From Phoronis australis (Eukaryota > Phoronida > Phoronidae): a stretch of 58,417 nucleotides of DNA. Shown in pieces: positions 28,401 through 37,077 of the stretch. The stretch is taken from NCBI GenBank assembly GCA_002633005.1, contig NMRA01000444.1, forward strand, positions 1 to 58,417, in the 5' to 3' direction. Within the stretch, counting starts at the first letter, position 1. The number at the start of each line of letters is the position of its first letter. Made by a program: the position numbers and the translations under genes. Under the pieces are notes generated by a model, which was not told the DNA's origin, did no database searches, and saw only the letters and a list, made by a program, of their open reading frames with translations.

Positions 28401-31400
28401 CGAAAATTGAACAAAGTTTCTGTTTTGTAGCAACGTTTGTCAAAATGTATCAAGTTAAATCTTCACAAATTACATTGAACATGCCTTTCAGTTCAGCAAT
28501 AGTCGCCATGTTGTCGGTGCCGCCAGAAATGAGACAAAGTCCAACGGTAATTGTGAGTTCATTTATCACTTAATGAGTAACAACTGCGAGGCTGAAATTT
28601 GGTGAACACTGTTAAATCGTGCAGAATAGTGAGTAAAGATATGTCTAACTAAATTTCACCGTAATTTGTTGGCGAAAACAATTTACACAAAGTTTTAAAC
28701 TCGTAACTTTTCCCGCTGTCCTCCAATATGGCCGACGCGATCCAAACAAAGTGACCCAAATTTCGCCACAAAACTTGAAATAACTTTCCACTGCTTGCCC
28801 CAATTTTGATACTTTTTCGATTTTTACTGAGTAGAATGTACTACGTTTCCGATGATAGCAAAGTATTTTTTTAAAACGAGAAAAAAATAAAACCGAAAAT
28901 AGATTGGTTCGACTCATATTGGTTCCTAGGTTCGACCGGCCTACGTAAGGAACTAACAACCAATGCTATTTTTACAGACTAAGTACGCGTAACATTCCAA
29001 AAAAATCAACGACTACTAAAGTCTACAAACTATAAATACACTACACATGCAAACGAATCACGAGATATTACTAATAAAACAAAATAATGAGGACTTTTCG
29101 AGCAAGCCATAGCACATTCAGTTACAAGGAAAAAATAGCGGCGTTCAGGACAAGTTCCTGAACTGATGAGCCGGAAATGTGGGTACGGAAATAACCAATG
29201 ACAGCCGGTAATTATGCGGTCACAGAGAAGGGTCAAATACTGTTAAAAACCGCTGTTGGCAAGAAAGACGAAAAGAATATAAAGAAAGGGTGTAGAAAAT
29301 AAGAATTTATGTAGTAAGTATTTTTTGGTACTGGAACCACAAGGGCAGTTTGAGAGCAGGACTTTAAAGTTATGCTGAGCTCTGCTTTGTCCAATTAAGA
29401 ACCGCAAATTGCTACGTGAAATAAAATGCGCATCCAGCTTTGGAATAAGTCAAAAACAAAAGATATCCTCTCCAATCCCAGGATGAACAACAGTAAATAA
29501 AAATTGTCAATCTGCCGTATTTCACGCTTCCATTTTTGTCAGAGACGTAAAATGAAGCCAGTCTCCATTACGTTAAGCATGGTGTCTTAAGCTTATAGTC
29601 TAATTCACATAAGAGCTCCCAATATTGCTTTAAATCTCAACCAGAGGACTTTTTCGAGATTAATACACAGGCGGCGCATCATAGGCTGTTGGGGGGATAT
29701 AGGCCCCCACTTTTTTCAGTGCTTTACCGCCTATGTACTCGTGGAAAAATTCAGTAATGTGTATAGGTTGTGTGTAGGCTCAATGGGGCAGACTGGGTAA
29801 GATTTCGTACTTTCATGTGCCCGTTCATCAAATGCTTTTAGAAATGTTCCATTTCTCCTCTCAGTTTCCAATCTTTAAGAAATTTAGATTGGGGCATCAG
29901 ATGAACGCCAAAATGTTATCCAGTTGTCAACGATAAAACAACTCTGTTATACAAATTATTTACATGTATGGTTAACGGCTGAATATGGCGGGTGAGTAGA
30001 ATATGAGCTTTTTAGGGGTGATTTTAGAATCACGATGTTTGCGTCTGCATACACGTGCACGCAAATTCTTCAACTGTAAATGAAGTGAATGGAAATGTCT
30101 TGATTAAAGGCCAGCAACACTGCAGGGTATAACAAGCACTCATGAACTCCTCGAACAACTCGAGAGGCAAGGAGTTATTAGATCTGGAGAGTACAGCAAT
30201 CTAATTGATATACTGGGCCTGCTCGATCTGAACGCTCTTAAGGATACAGTGGAAGGCCTATCACGTGAAATAAAAGCACAAGAAATGAGAGGTAATTTTG
30301 CCCTATTACTTGCAACCACTCAACTGTTATTAGTGACTAAAAGTATATGTTTTCTATGAGTTTACTTTGAGTGTCTTTATGGTTTCAATGCTATTGTAAC
30401 TGCAACGGCTGGTGAGTAAAACGAGCAATGATACTCGTTCTCCATGCCAAATTATAAGGCCATTGACAGCCCTTGATGTTAAGACCAGGGTCGACCTCGT
30501 CCGCCTGGTGCATGACAAACCTCCAATAAGAAATAACAATGGTTTAACTCCTGAATGATTTCGTGTATTTCTGACGTGGCCATGATTAATGTAAATGGTA
30601 AACGTCATTTTCTTTTGACAAAAATGGCCTCAAACCGACATTTCCCGTGGCTCACTAGTTTAAAGTCCTTCTCTCACGCGTTGTTAACCCTTGTTACATG
30701 GTTAGATGATATTATAAGGATCCAAGAAGTACTTACCCCGTAACTAACACACAATCCGTACTCGAAACAAGTTTAAATGAACGCGCCACTCACGATTCGC
30801 ACCCGAAGAACACACCGCCATTTTGAGCTTGCCGCGAACCCGGAAGTTCAAATCATTCAGGAAACCAGGCCGAGAAAACGCCGTCAGTGCGACTGGAGCA
30901 GTGCCTGTACTGTTACCAGCCAGTAAGCGGGGATAAAATAATCGACTGCGCGCCTTAATTTTATTAAAATCAAAGTACGGACAATTTCATCGAATTTGCT
31001 GAAGAAATGTGGCTAAAAATTTTTGACAGAAATTATTTTGCCAGACTCGGGAGAGCAGCCTATCGGACCCGGTGCGGATCGAGATCAGACACTGGCGAAC
31101 GGTAAATGCCTGCGGTTGCAAGCTGTTTTGTCGAAGAAAAATGGTCAAATAATAAATGCTGCATGTATTCAAGGGTAGTTTCAGACACTTGCATGAAATT
31201 ACGGGCTGGTTAGTCTTGTGTCACACTGCCGCGGCAGACCTTAGTTAGCCTCAATCACCAGCTACCAGTGAAGACTATCATCAAAATACAGCTTGTTAGT
31301 AGGCCTATACAGCTTTGCACCAAGACTACCCTGGTCACTGGCCACAGCGCTCGCTCAAACAAGGTTTATTTAGAAATTGGGTACTTCTGGCGAACTGTGC

Positions 31401-34400
31401 AAAGTTGTTGGCTTTCAACAGAGATTTTCCCAGACTTTGTATGAGCGCACCAAGCCTAAAAGAATGGGGGGGGGGGTGGAATTTTGGAAATGTCTATCTT
31501 TTACTATAAGATTCAGTGGGTATGTTCAGAGATAGGAATTGCAGACTCTAAATTTTGGTACTTCCTGTCTTCTAGTGGAATATTGTCTCATTTCTTACTT
31601 TTTTTCGGAATTCGTGCTTCTGTGACTGAGGCCGACCTTTCACCGAGTTCTACAAAAAGGGTGCTCGTTCGAGCACGTAAGTATGACCAGTCCAATACAA
31701 CATTTTATCACTTTTTATTCATTAAGCCAAAATGATTCAAACTTTTAACATAATAAGTAACTTAAAATGTACAATACTTTACAACATTAAGCATTACAAA
31801 CACTATTCAACAGCAACAGTTTCCATGATATGAAAGTGGACATACATGTAACTATTACCATGGTGACGGAATAGTGTTTCCTTTCACCAGAATTTGACAA
31901 GCATCATTTAAAAGTATGAAGTTGCAAGGAACAAGAATTGGAGGCTTGAAGCTTCACAATCCAACAGAGCTTATTTCTCAAATTAAGATTATTCATATTG
32001 TTGACTTGATAACCTGAATTAAGAAGCAATAAGTTACAAAACATGACTTCAAAGCAATTGAGACTTAAAATTTTGAAAAATATGAATCATTTTGTGGCAC
32101 CGAATCAAGTCTTCCACAGCAGTTGACAGTCAAACAAAAAACAATTTCAAAATTATTTCAACTATTTTTTTAGCTTAGTTTAACATCACCTGAATTGGAA
32201 ATTTACAGTAAAATAATTCGAATATATCCTATATTTTTTGCACAAAAAACTCGAAAATTGAACAAAGTTTCATTTTTAGCAACGTTTGTCAAAATGTATC
32301 AACGTTAAATATTCACAAATTACAAAGTAGCCGATTGAACATGCCTTTTAGTTCAGCAAATCGCCATGTTGTCGGTGCAACGAGAAATGAGACGAAGTCC
32401 AACGGGAATAGTGAACACATTTATCACTTAATGAGTAACAAGTGCGAGGCTGAAATTTGGTGAACACTGTTAAATCGTGCAGAATAGTAAGTAAAGATAA
32501 ATCTAACAAAAGTTCACCGTAATTTGTTGGCGAAAACAAGTTACACAAAGTTTTAAACTCGTAACTTATTCCGCTGTCCTCCAATATGGCCGACGCGATC
32601 CAAACAAAGTGACCCAAATTTCGCCACAAAACTTGCAATAACTTTACACTGCGTTCCCCGATTTTGATATTTTTTCGATTTTTACTGAGTAGATTGATGA
32701 TAGCAAAGTACTTTTTCAAAACGAGAAAAAAATAAAACCGAAAAAAATTGGTTCGACCCATATTGGTTCCCAGGTTCGACCGGTCTACGTAAGGAACTAA
32801 ACACCAATGCTATTTTAACATACTAAGTACGCGTAACATTCCAAAAAAATCAACGACCACTAACTACAAACTATAAATACACTACATCAGCAAACGAATC
32901 ACGAGATATTACTAATAAAACAAAATAATGAAGACTTTTCGAGCAAGCCATAGCACATTCAGTTACAAGGAAACTATGGGGGCGTTCAGGACAAGTTCCT
33001 GAACTGATGAGCCGGAAATGTGGGTACGGAAATAACCGATGACAGCCGGTAATTATGCGCTCACAGAGAAGGGTTAAATACTGTTAAAAAATCGCTTTTG
33101 GCAAGAAAGGCGGAAAGAATATAAAGAAAGGGTGTCGAATATAAGATTTTATGTGGTAGGTATTTTCGGATACTGGAACCACATGGGCAGTTTGAGAGAA
33201 GGACTTTAAGCTTGCCTTGTCAATCAGGACCAGTCCAGATTATCGCAGTCACTGTTTTTAAGCAAGAGGTGGATAAAACTCATCTGAAATAGTCACCTAT
33301 AACTTTACTAAATGGTTTTGCCCTCCTTGCAGTTAGAAACCAGGACAGTCTCAATATTTGGGTTATGCATTCGGGACATAGTAAGAACAACTGGACAATG
33401 TATAGACAATACATAACAACACGATGGACCCAGTGCCCTGTTAAATTGGCAAAACGTACACTATTGAGAAACTGTTCAAGACGCTTTTAGAATAAAAATA
33501 GCTGTTCGTAAGTCCACACAGTCAAGTGGGCTTTTTGGAACGTCTTTGATCTCGTGTACAAATTATACAAATTAGCAACGAAATATACCCCTAACCAAAT
33601 CCGGACTTATCTGTTGGGGCGGACATAACACACCCAATACTATGTCTATCCGAATGTAGGCGTGGCATAATTGTACTGCCATAACCAATTGCCACCAGTC
33701 ATCAATTCCATGCCCACACAGGTTGTCAATCAGCCACCTTTCTCTTGCCATTATTTTTGTCTATATGTTGACAATTCGCGCACCATACACATAATCAAAT
33801 CAGCGATCACATTGTCAACATACGTTATACGGTGTAGACCTCTCAATTTATTAACAGGACCACCGGATGAGGCAGTCGAGTCCCACAGCCAGAAGTTAGA
33901 GGAGGATACTGAAAGAGTCATTACGTAAGAAATACAACATAGATTTAGGTCTCAACAATGAGATTGATAACCGAAAAAACCATCATGCATTCCACTACTG
34001 GCATCACCTTTTGCTAAACGTGTTCCAGTTGTGTATATAGCATGTAGGTTCAGTGGGATTCTTTGGGTTATGTAAAACAATGAACATTGTATTAAACAAA
34101 ATTTGGATTCTCAGGACTTTGTCTTCTTACACGACTGAGCATTTTTATTTCATGATATTAAAAAAACTGTCAGTTGCCCTCATAGATTCCATCGTTTTAA
34201 ATAATTTTGATTGGGACACTGTAAGTAGTCTAAAAAATATACTGTCTTTTATTTTAATTGGACTGCCATTGAATACTAAGTACACGTAACCTGAATGGTG
34301 AAGGTCAAAACAACCTTTTAGATAAGGTTTAAGAATCTATCAGCCGATTTGATAAAGGTGGTTTAAAGTTAAACCTGTTTTAAACTGGACTTAGACCAGG

Positions 34401-37077
34401 TTTAAAGATAATCTGCATTTCACAAAGGTGATTTAACTTTTAGACCAGTGGTCTAGTAAAACCTGGTTTAACTCAAGTTTAGACCTGGCCTAAGTTAGTT
34501 TTCATTTCACCAACGAAGTATACATGTATATAACTTAGACCTGTATTAAGATCTTAAACCAGGTTGAACTTTAGGCTTGGTTAGACCCAGGTTTAATACT
34601 ATTGAATATGGCAGACTTGTACGATATTGGTGCAAATGAATGATGATGTGGTGTATATTTACGACGCAGTTTTAGAGCGAGAGCGGACAATTTTCAATAT
34701 TTAGTTTTAGGACGACACAAGATCAAACGTAACAGGGAGGAGCAAGTGTTTTTAAAAGGGGAGGGGGTCGGATCAAGGATTTTTAAAAGGAGGATCTGGG
34801 TAAAGGATTTGAAAATTATAGATTTGATATCAATAAAATCAAGGGAAAAAGGGGTCCGAACCCCTTGAATCCCTAAATTCGCCTCAGAATAGAACGGTTC
34901 GAGCAGAGCGTCATCGTCGCAAGCGCTACACGTATGACTATAAAGGCATATAATGATTATTCTGACCGATTTGCATCTCATTTGGTTCCCAATTTAAGGT
35001 TGCCGGGCAGGGGTCCTGCCTCGATCAGTGACGGATTTAGAGGGGAGCAAGGGGGCCATGGCCACCTAAAATTTTCCCATTTTCCATTTGGCAGTTCGGG
35101 GGTACAAATGTCTGATGACAAAATCCTGGCTAATACTCTACCCTGGCCCATAACTCAAATTCCTGAATCCGCCCCTGTGCCCCCTTTGGCCCGCAAAAAA
35201 GTTAAATGACACGGAAATAAATGAGTGAATTTACTATGTTACGGGTATTCGAGAGCAAGTACTTTAATGTATGTATATGTGTTGGACACAGATAATAGAA
35301 AATGAAAAATATCTCCTCATGATATCCTAGATCCATTTTTCAGGGCAAATTTTTCACTGAGGAAATTTTCTTTCTGCCCTTCATTCTGGAGCATTATCTC
35401 TCCAAGCCTGCTGCTTACGTTGACTTGATTTGGTACAAATGTTCTTGTTGTTGACTATGACATTGGCTTTTTCTCTGATCAGTTATGATTGGAAACATTT
35501 TTTCTCTTGAGAAAAGCTTTTAGCCCTTTTTGCAAATGTTTGCACTGATTCTACAGCTGTGTGCCATTGTGTACCCACGTGATCAAGGTTTCATTGAAGC
35601 GCTTCAATAGTTTCTTTGTTGGGTTAATCTGGATCAACACAGTAGGGTGGCTTGGACACTTTAAATCTAGTTTTACTAAAACCACTTCATGGTCTAACAA
35701 AACCAGGCTTTCAGACTTTTAAACCATGTTGGTGAAATGCAAGTTAGGTCTAAAATTAGACCAGGTTTAGGAAGACCAGGTTTAAGTCTTAAACCTGGTT
35801 TAATTAAACCACCTTTATAAAATCGGCTGAATATGTCCGATGAGTAGAATTTTATTGATTCAAATTTATAAAGGAAAATAAAATTTAATAATAGCGTTCT
35901 TATAATTTAACGTAGTTTGTATTATTTATAACTCTCTATTGATTCCACTGCAACGCCATTGCTAAAATGTAATCACTTTTAAGAATAAGGTTTATATTTG
36001 AACAGTAGTAATTGACAATGGCAATCATTTCTGTAAGACTTTAAGTATTTTAACCTCAAACATTTGTCTTTTCGCGCTTTTGACATCAATTTTTGACAAT
36101 TCACCATGAAAGTCTTATGCAGATTTGAAAATTAAAATATTAAGTGATTTGTTTTCAAAAACCATTCACTTGGCAGATCTGCGTCGCGGGTTTCTTTGTG
36201 ATATTGTTGATTATCACTTGTTGAAGTGTACATTTATGTGATGTATTGCATTACGTGAATCAGACCTACACAAAACAAACTATCCGACAATTGTTTCGTT
36301 ATTCGGAAATCCATGGTTGTCTTCCAATTTTTGTTCCAGCCTTTTGTGACACAGTGCTACCCAGTTCCCAAACTTCTTTTCTGTCCGGAAGCACTTGACC
36401 CCAGGTGGCGTTGTAATTCAGTTCTGCGCGCACCAAGCACCCAGTGTATAAGCTATTGGTGACGACTATCACACCATAGGTCCGCATTACAATCAGCCGA
36501 AATAATAACACGAGAACTCGAGTACGACCTATGACCATGAATATACAAATTCCTTCTTTTAGTGCATAGTAAAATAATGCGGCCATATGTGGATTCCCCA
36601 CACATATTAAGGTTACTTACATGTACATTTTCGTAATAATGACACGGTTTGCGGAAATTTTGAACAGTCAGTAATCAGTTGCTCGGAGCAAGTATGCCAA
36701 ACTTATGTCAAATGGCTATATCAAGCGTGCCGATCGCTAGAAATTGGGTCGCAAAAGTTGTGTCCAAGTATCGAGCGTTTCGTCTACAGAACTGACATAA
36801 ACGTCTTTTGGTCATGTATTTTTATTGTAATCATCGTACTTCCAACACCAAACATATTCCTCTTGGCAATTGTAACTCTTAGTGCTACGTCTTTCACATA
36901 AGTTGGGTCAACTCTGGTTTTGTGATTTAACAGTTTTGCACTACAGATGATTTCATTTTTTTTTTCAGGTCCACCAGTGACATGACCACGAATTTTACAC
37001 CGTGTGAGCTAACCGTGTGCTCTGTAGTGGCAATTTTAGTTTTATGTAGTTTCCTCCGTCTCATAGGTGCTCTCTGA
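907..37077 (+). CDS. Ankyrin-ZU5-UPA-like-DED protein with C-terminal hydrophobic tail (5'-partial, 14 exons)
   Basis: I joined exons 907-999, 1567-1665, 2224-2322, 2469-2567, 3097-3198, 12209-12265, 13951-14089, 17436-17549, 17921-18759, 19746-19800, 26677-26788, 30110-30291, 33858-33924 and 36969-37077. Every exon has AG before and GT after it (the last ends in TGA), all phases match, and the total is 2166 nt, giving 721 residues. Seen order: ankyrin repeats (about 1-183), linker (184-267), ZU5 and UPA-like region (268-547), linker (548-565), DED (566-664), acidic linker, hydrophobic tail (about 700-721). Known of the families: ankyrin repeats bind proteins, ZU5-UPA modules occur in ankyrins, UNC5 and PIDD, and DEDs recruit FADD/caspase-8-type partners. 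Inference: a membrane-held death or immune adaptor. No family name can be given. The 5' exons are missing, and the last exon and the 13951 exon are the least certain. Confidence 0.8.
1567..1665 (+). CDS. Ankyrin repeat exon 2 (duplicated copy a)
   Basis: A 33-codon, phase 0-0 exon between acatag and gtaatt, encoding a complete repeat with [19 protein letters not shown] and a VDV end. It is nearly identical to the exon at 2224-2322, and the similarity runs into both introns. Confidence 0.9.
2224..2322 (+). CDS. Ankyrin repeat exon 3 (duplicated copy b)
   Basis: A 33-codon, phase 0-0 exon between acatag and gtaatt. It reads [19 protein letters not shown] and differs from the exon at 1567 at only a few residues (W/Y, T/I, the first residue and the last two). 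Confidence 0.9.
2469..2567 (+). CDS. Ankyrin repeat exon 4
   Basis: A 33-codon, phase 0-0 exon between ttccatag and gtaatt, encoding [19 protein letters not shown] and a VNV end. Its donor-side intron also starts like those of exons 2 and 3, so it probably belongs to the same older duplication series. Confidence 0.9.
3097..3198 (+). CDS. Ankyrin repeat exon 5
   Basis: A 34-codon, phase 0-0 exon between ctgtag and gtatct. It reads [19 protein letters not shown] then LLVHEGSC. It is one codon longer than the others because of an extra residue near the second helix end. A 9-kb intron follows. Confidence 0.88.
4714..6778. repeat. Inverted pair of related ~67-bp segments, possibly old coding sequence
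   Basis: The reverse complement of 4714-4780 aligns with 6713-6778. Translated in matching frames, both give FS.DDA..LMTSPNT followed by RS.HR. Many differences are at third codon positions. The minus-strand copy lies in an 85-codon open frame (4532-4789); the plus-strand copy has a stop after the shared block. This may be the remnant of an unrecognised mobile-element protein. No terminal repeats were identified. Confidence 0.4.
8007..8100 (+). pseudogene. Fossil ankyrin exon
   Basis: The stretch translates without a stop as [19 protein letters not shown] then RL, closely matching the ankyrin consensus DG.TPLH.A...G...VV..L. A donor-like gtaaaa follows. It is 94 nt and not 99 nt, so it would shift the frame, and the expected acceptor AG is absent (tttcttgtg in front). 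It therefore looks like a decayed repeat exon inside the large intron. Confidence 0.55.
12209..12265 (+). CDS. Capping half ankyrin repeat exon
   Basis: A 19-codon, phase 0-0 exon after ttttgcag and before gtatga. It reads [19 protein letters not shown], the typical last half repeat of an ankyrin array (G.TA.D......I...L). It marks the end of the ankyrin domain. Confidence 0.85.
12266..13950. other. Intron, nothing recognised
   Basis: About 1.7 kb between the capping repeat exon and the linker exon. I see no repeat family, exon or RNA gene that can be supported. Confidence 0.5.
13951..14089 (+). CDS. Basic Gly/Ser-rich linker exon
   Basis: Preceded by taattaccag, this 139-nt exon is read in phase 0 and encodes a basic, Gly-rich linker ([16 protein letters not shown], later [17 protein letters not shown]). 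I chose the donor GAG|gtcagt over the stronger-looking gtaagg four bases on, because only the former leaves phase 1 as the next exon requires. No domain is recognised. The exon is supported mainly by phase and open reading. Confidence 0.6.
14282..14509. repeat. Perfect 50-bp inverted repeat, MITE or fold-back
   Basis: Arm 14282-14331 is the exact reverse complement of 14460-14509 (50 of 50 bases), with a 128-bp spacer. The arms start CATAAAGAAACGCAAAACTT. I see no clear target-site duplication. It lies within an intron of the ankyrin-ZU5-DED gene, so the transcript could fold into a long hairpin. Confidence 0.85.
15659..15705. repeat. ACATGTAC/ACATTT minisatellite
   Basis: A short tandem array built from acatgtac and acattt steps. 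It is a local expansion of the TACATGTA-type palindrome found throughout the window. Confidence 0.7.
17436..17549 (+). CDS. Polar linker exon before ZU5
   Basis: A 114-nt exon after tttcag and before gtgagt, with phase 1 at both ends. It encodes a polar, charged stretch ([20 protein letters not shown] and on to VEKKQS) without a recognised domain. Its phase matches both neighbours. Confidence 0.78.
17921..18759 (+). CDS. ZU5 domain and UPA-like region (single large exon)
   Basis: The exon starts after gttcctatag (phase 1) and ends before gtaagt (phase 0). Its first ~135 residues match ZU5: [20 protein letters not shown] corresponds to the GG.l...GV.l.iP..A.p.G opening. [11 protein letters not shown] corresponds to the PV...v strand, and FGCFHIVWG to the closing strand. 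The next ~140 residues (from FIVNLYC) are beta-rich and Cys-containing, and sit where the UPA domain follows ZU5 in UNC5, PIDD and ankyrins. I call that part UPA-like by position and general pattern only. ZU5-UPA modules normally fold against each other and hold the following death-fold domain. Confidence 0.85.
18760..19745. other. Intron, nothing recognised
   Basis: About 1 kb between the ZU5 exon and the next short exon. No repeat or exon is supported here. Confidence 0.5.
19746..19800 (+). CDS. Short Ser/Thr-Pro linker exon
   Basis: A 55-nt exon between tatag and gtaaga, phase 0 in and phase 1 out, reading [18 protein letters not shown]. It joins the ZU5-UPA region to the DED. No motif is seen beyond Ser/Thr-Pro content. 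Confidence 0.72.
20306..20447. mobile_element. ~140-bp MITE, copy 1
   Basis: The ends are inverted repeats (CGTTCAGTAATGCTA at the left; GTAGTGTTAGTGAACGG at the right). The interior matches 23450-23591, including the ctaggccctagct-type core and cgatatctc. No coding capacity. Confidence 0.65.
22098..22418. repeat. Cluster of three (AT)n microsatellites
   Basis: Runs of alternating AT lie at about 22098-22153, 22326-22356 (followed by GTAT units) and 22380-22418. A shorter CA/TA run is at about 21835-21868. The minus-strand Tyr/Ile open frame here is an artefact of the repeats. Confidence 0.9.
23209..23364. mobile_element. Diverged end fragment of the CAGTGGCGGAT transposon family
   Basis: It resembles 39569-39780: aaaatgcttg, then an a-rich run, a cctc/gggcg middle, gtt-ccctcc, and a terminus ccctagatcctccactg close to the family end cctagatccgccactg. 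No protein is encoded. Confidence 0.5.
23450..23591. mobile_element. ~140-bp MITE, copy 2
   Basis: Same family and orientation as 20306-20447. Ends are CGTTCAGTAGACGCTAGG and CCTAGCGTTACTGAACGGG, which form a longer and better inverted repeat than in copy 1. Non-coding. Confidence 0.65.
24021..25060 (+). mobile_element. THAP-bearing DNA transposon remnant (element A, 1.04 kb)
   Basis: The terminal inverted repeats are 24021-24047 and 25034-25060; they share TGTGACGTCAC, then GGAA and GGGCAAAA. An ATG at 24133 opens [10 protein letters not shown], like the start of a THAP zinc-finger domain. The next codon is TGA where a Cys codon would be expected, followed by NSDS. From about 24188 to 24835 it aligns with 56118-56850 of the second THAP element. 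The element is non-autonomous or dead. THAP domains are typical of P- and Kolobok-type transposases. Confidence 0.62.
26677..26788 (+). CDS. Death effector domain, N-terminal half
   Basis: A 112-nt exon after ttctcag and before gtaaga, phase 1 in and phase 2 out. It reads [20 protein letters not shown] and then KQECTRWI, matching DED helices 1 and 2 (LL..I...L...D...LK..C...I). The partner half is 3.3 kb downstream, past a transposon-filled intron. Confidence 0.85.
26789..30109. other. Intron splitting the DED, mostly filled by a TTAA element
   Basis: Apart from the element at 26859-29363, about 0.75 kb remain, and I see no exon in them. Confidence 0.6.
26859..29363 (+). mobile_element. 2.5-kb non-autonomous TTAA-flanked DNA element, copy 1
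   Basis: The element is bounded by TTAA on both sides (26855-26858 and 29364-29367). Its terminal inverted repeats are AGTCCTGCTCTCA and TGAGAGCAGGACT. It aligns over its whole length with 30664-33205. No transposase is seen; open frames are not conserved between copies. TTAA target duplications are known for piggyBac and Kolobok superfamilies; which one cannot be decided here. Confidence 0.82.
30110..30291 (+). CDS. Death effector domain, C-terminal half
   Basis: A 182-nt exon after tgattaaag and before gtaatt, phase 2 in and phase 1 out. It reads [15 protein letters not shown], then [20 protein letters not shown], matching DED helices 3 to 6. The usual helix-6 motif RxDL reads LLDL here, so the Arg is replaced while Asp and Leu remain. 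A charged helical tail follows ([14 protein letters not shown]). Confidence 0.85.
30292..33857. other. Intron after the DED, mostly filled by TTAA element copy 2
   Basis: Outside the element about 1 kb remains, and I see no exon or RNA gene in it. Confidence 0.6.
30664..33205 (+). mobile_element. 2.5-kb non-autonomous TTAA-flanked DNA element, copy 2
   Basis: The same element as 26859-29363, in the same orientation, with TTAA at 30660-30663 and 33206-33209. The terminal repeats are AGTCCTTCTCTCA and TGAGAGAAGGACT; the matching G-to-T and C-to-A changes keep the two ends complementary. Interior differences are scattered substitutions and small indels. No conserved open frame. Confidence 0.82.
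33858..33924 (+). CDS. Acidic linker exon
   Basis: A 67-nt exon after ttattaacag and before gtaaga, phase 1 in and phase 2 out. It reads [20 protein letters not shown], a charged, probably helical spacer between the DED and the C-terminal tail. Confidence 0.7.
34340..35830. mobile_element. 1.5-kb inverted-repeat element with subterminal AGACCAGGTTTAA-like arrays
   Basis: Left end TCAGCCGATTTGATAAAGG and right end, read in reverse complement, TCAGCCGATTTTATAAAGG are inverted repeats of about 28 bp. Inside each end lie many direct and inverted copies of an ACCTGGTTTAA-type motif (34360-34600 and 35660-35815). Such subterminal arrays are known as transposase-binding sites in hAT-like elements. 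No transposase is seen; the superfamily is undecided. Confidence 0.75.
35026..35177. mobile_element. ~150-bp MITE nested in the 34340-35830 element (copy 1 of 3)
   Basis: Begins CAGTGACGGATTTAGAGGGG and ends CCTGAATCCGCCCCTG. It shares ccatggccacc, the tttggcagt-gggggt core and atcctggctaatact with copies at 50147 and 51998. Non-coding. Confidence 0.72.
36969..37077 (+). CDS. Terminal exon with C-terminal hydrophobic tail
   Basis: A strong acceptor (ttttttttttcag) precedes a phase-2 start that fits the previous exon exactly. The exon reads [13 protein letters not shown] and then an uncharged run, [15 protein letters not shown], followed by RLIGAL and TGA. A stretch this hydrophobic and this close to the C-terminus is typical of tail-anchored proteins. 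The exon length makes the 14-exon sum divisible by three, and an AATAAA lies about 600 bp downstream. It overlaps an unrelated minus-strand open frame that I treat as a shadow. Transcript evidence would be needed to settle it. Confidence 0.58.

Larger units (their letters stand above)
33925..36968. other. Last intron, 3.0 kb
   Basis: It contains the inverted-repeat element 34340-35830 with a nested MITE. A 100-codon minus-strand open frame at 36299-36601 resembles nothing I recognise. Confidence 0.55.

Noticed and set aside
28645-32761. Minus-strand open frames of 104 and 137 codons within the TTAA elements
   Set aside because: Although they lie at corresponding places in the two copies, the reading frame is not conserved between them.
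35640-35665. Ankyrin-like nucleotide string (gggtggcttggacac)
   Set aside because: It lies within the inverted-repeat element, and the ankyrin reading breaks at once.
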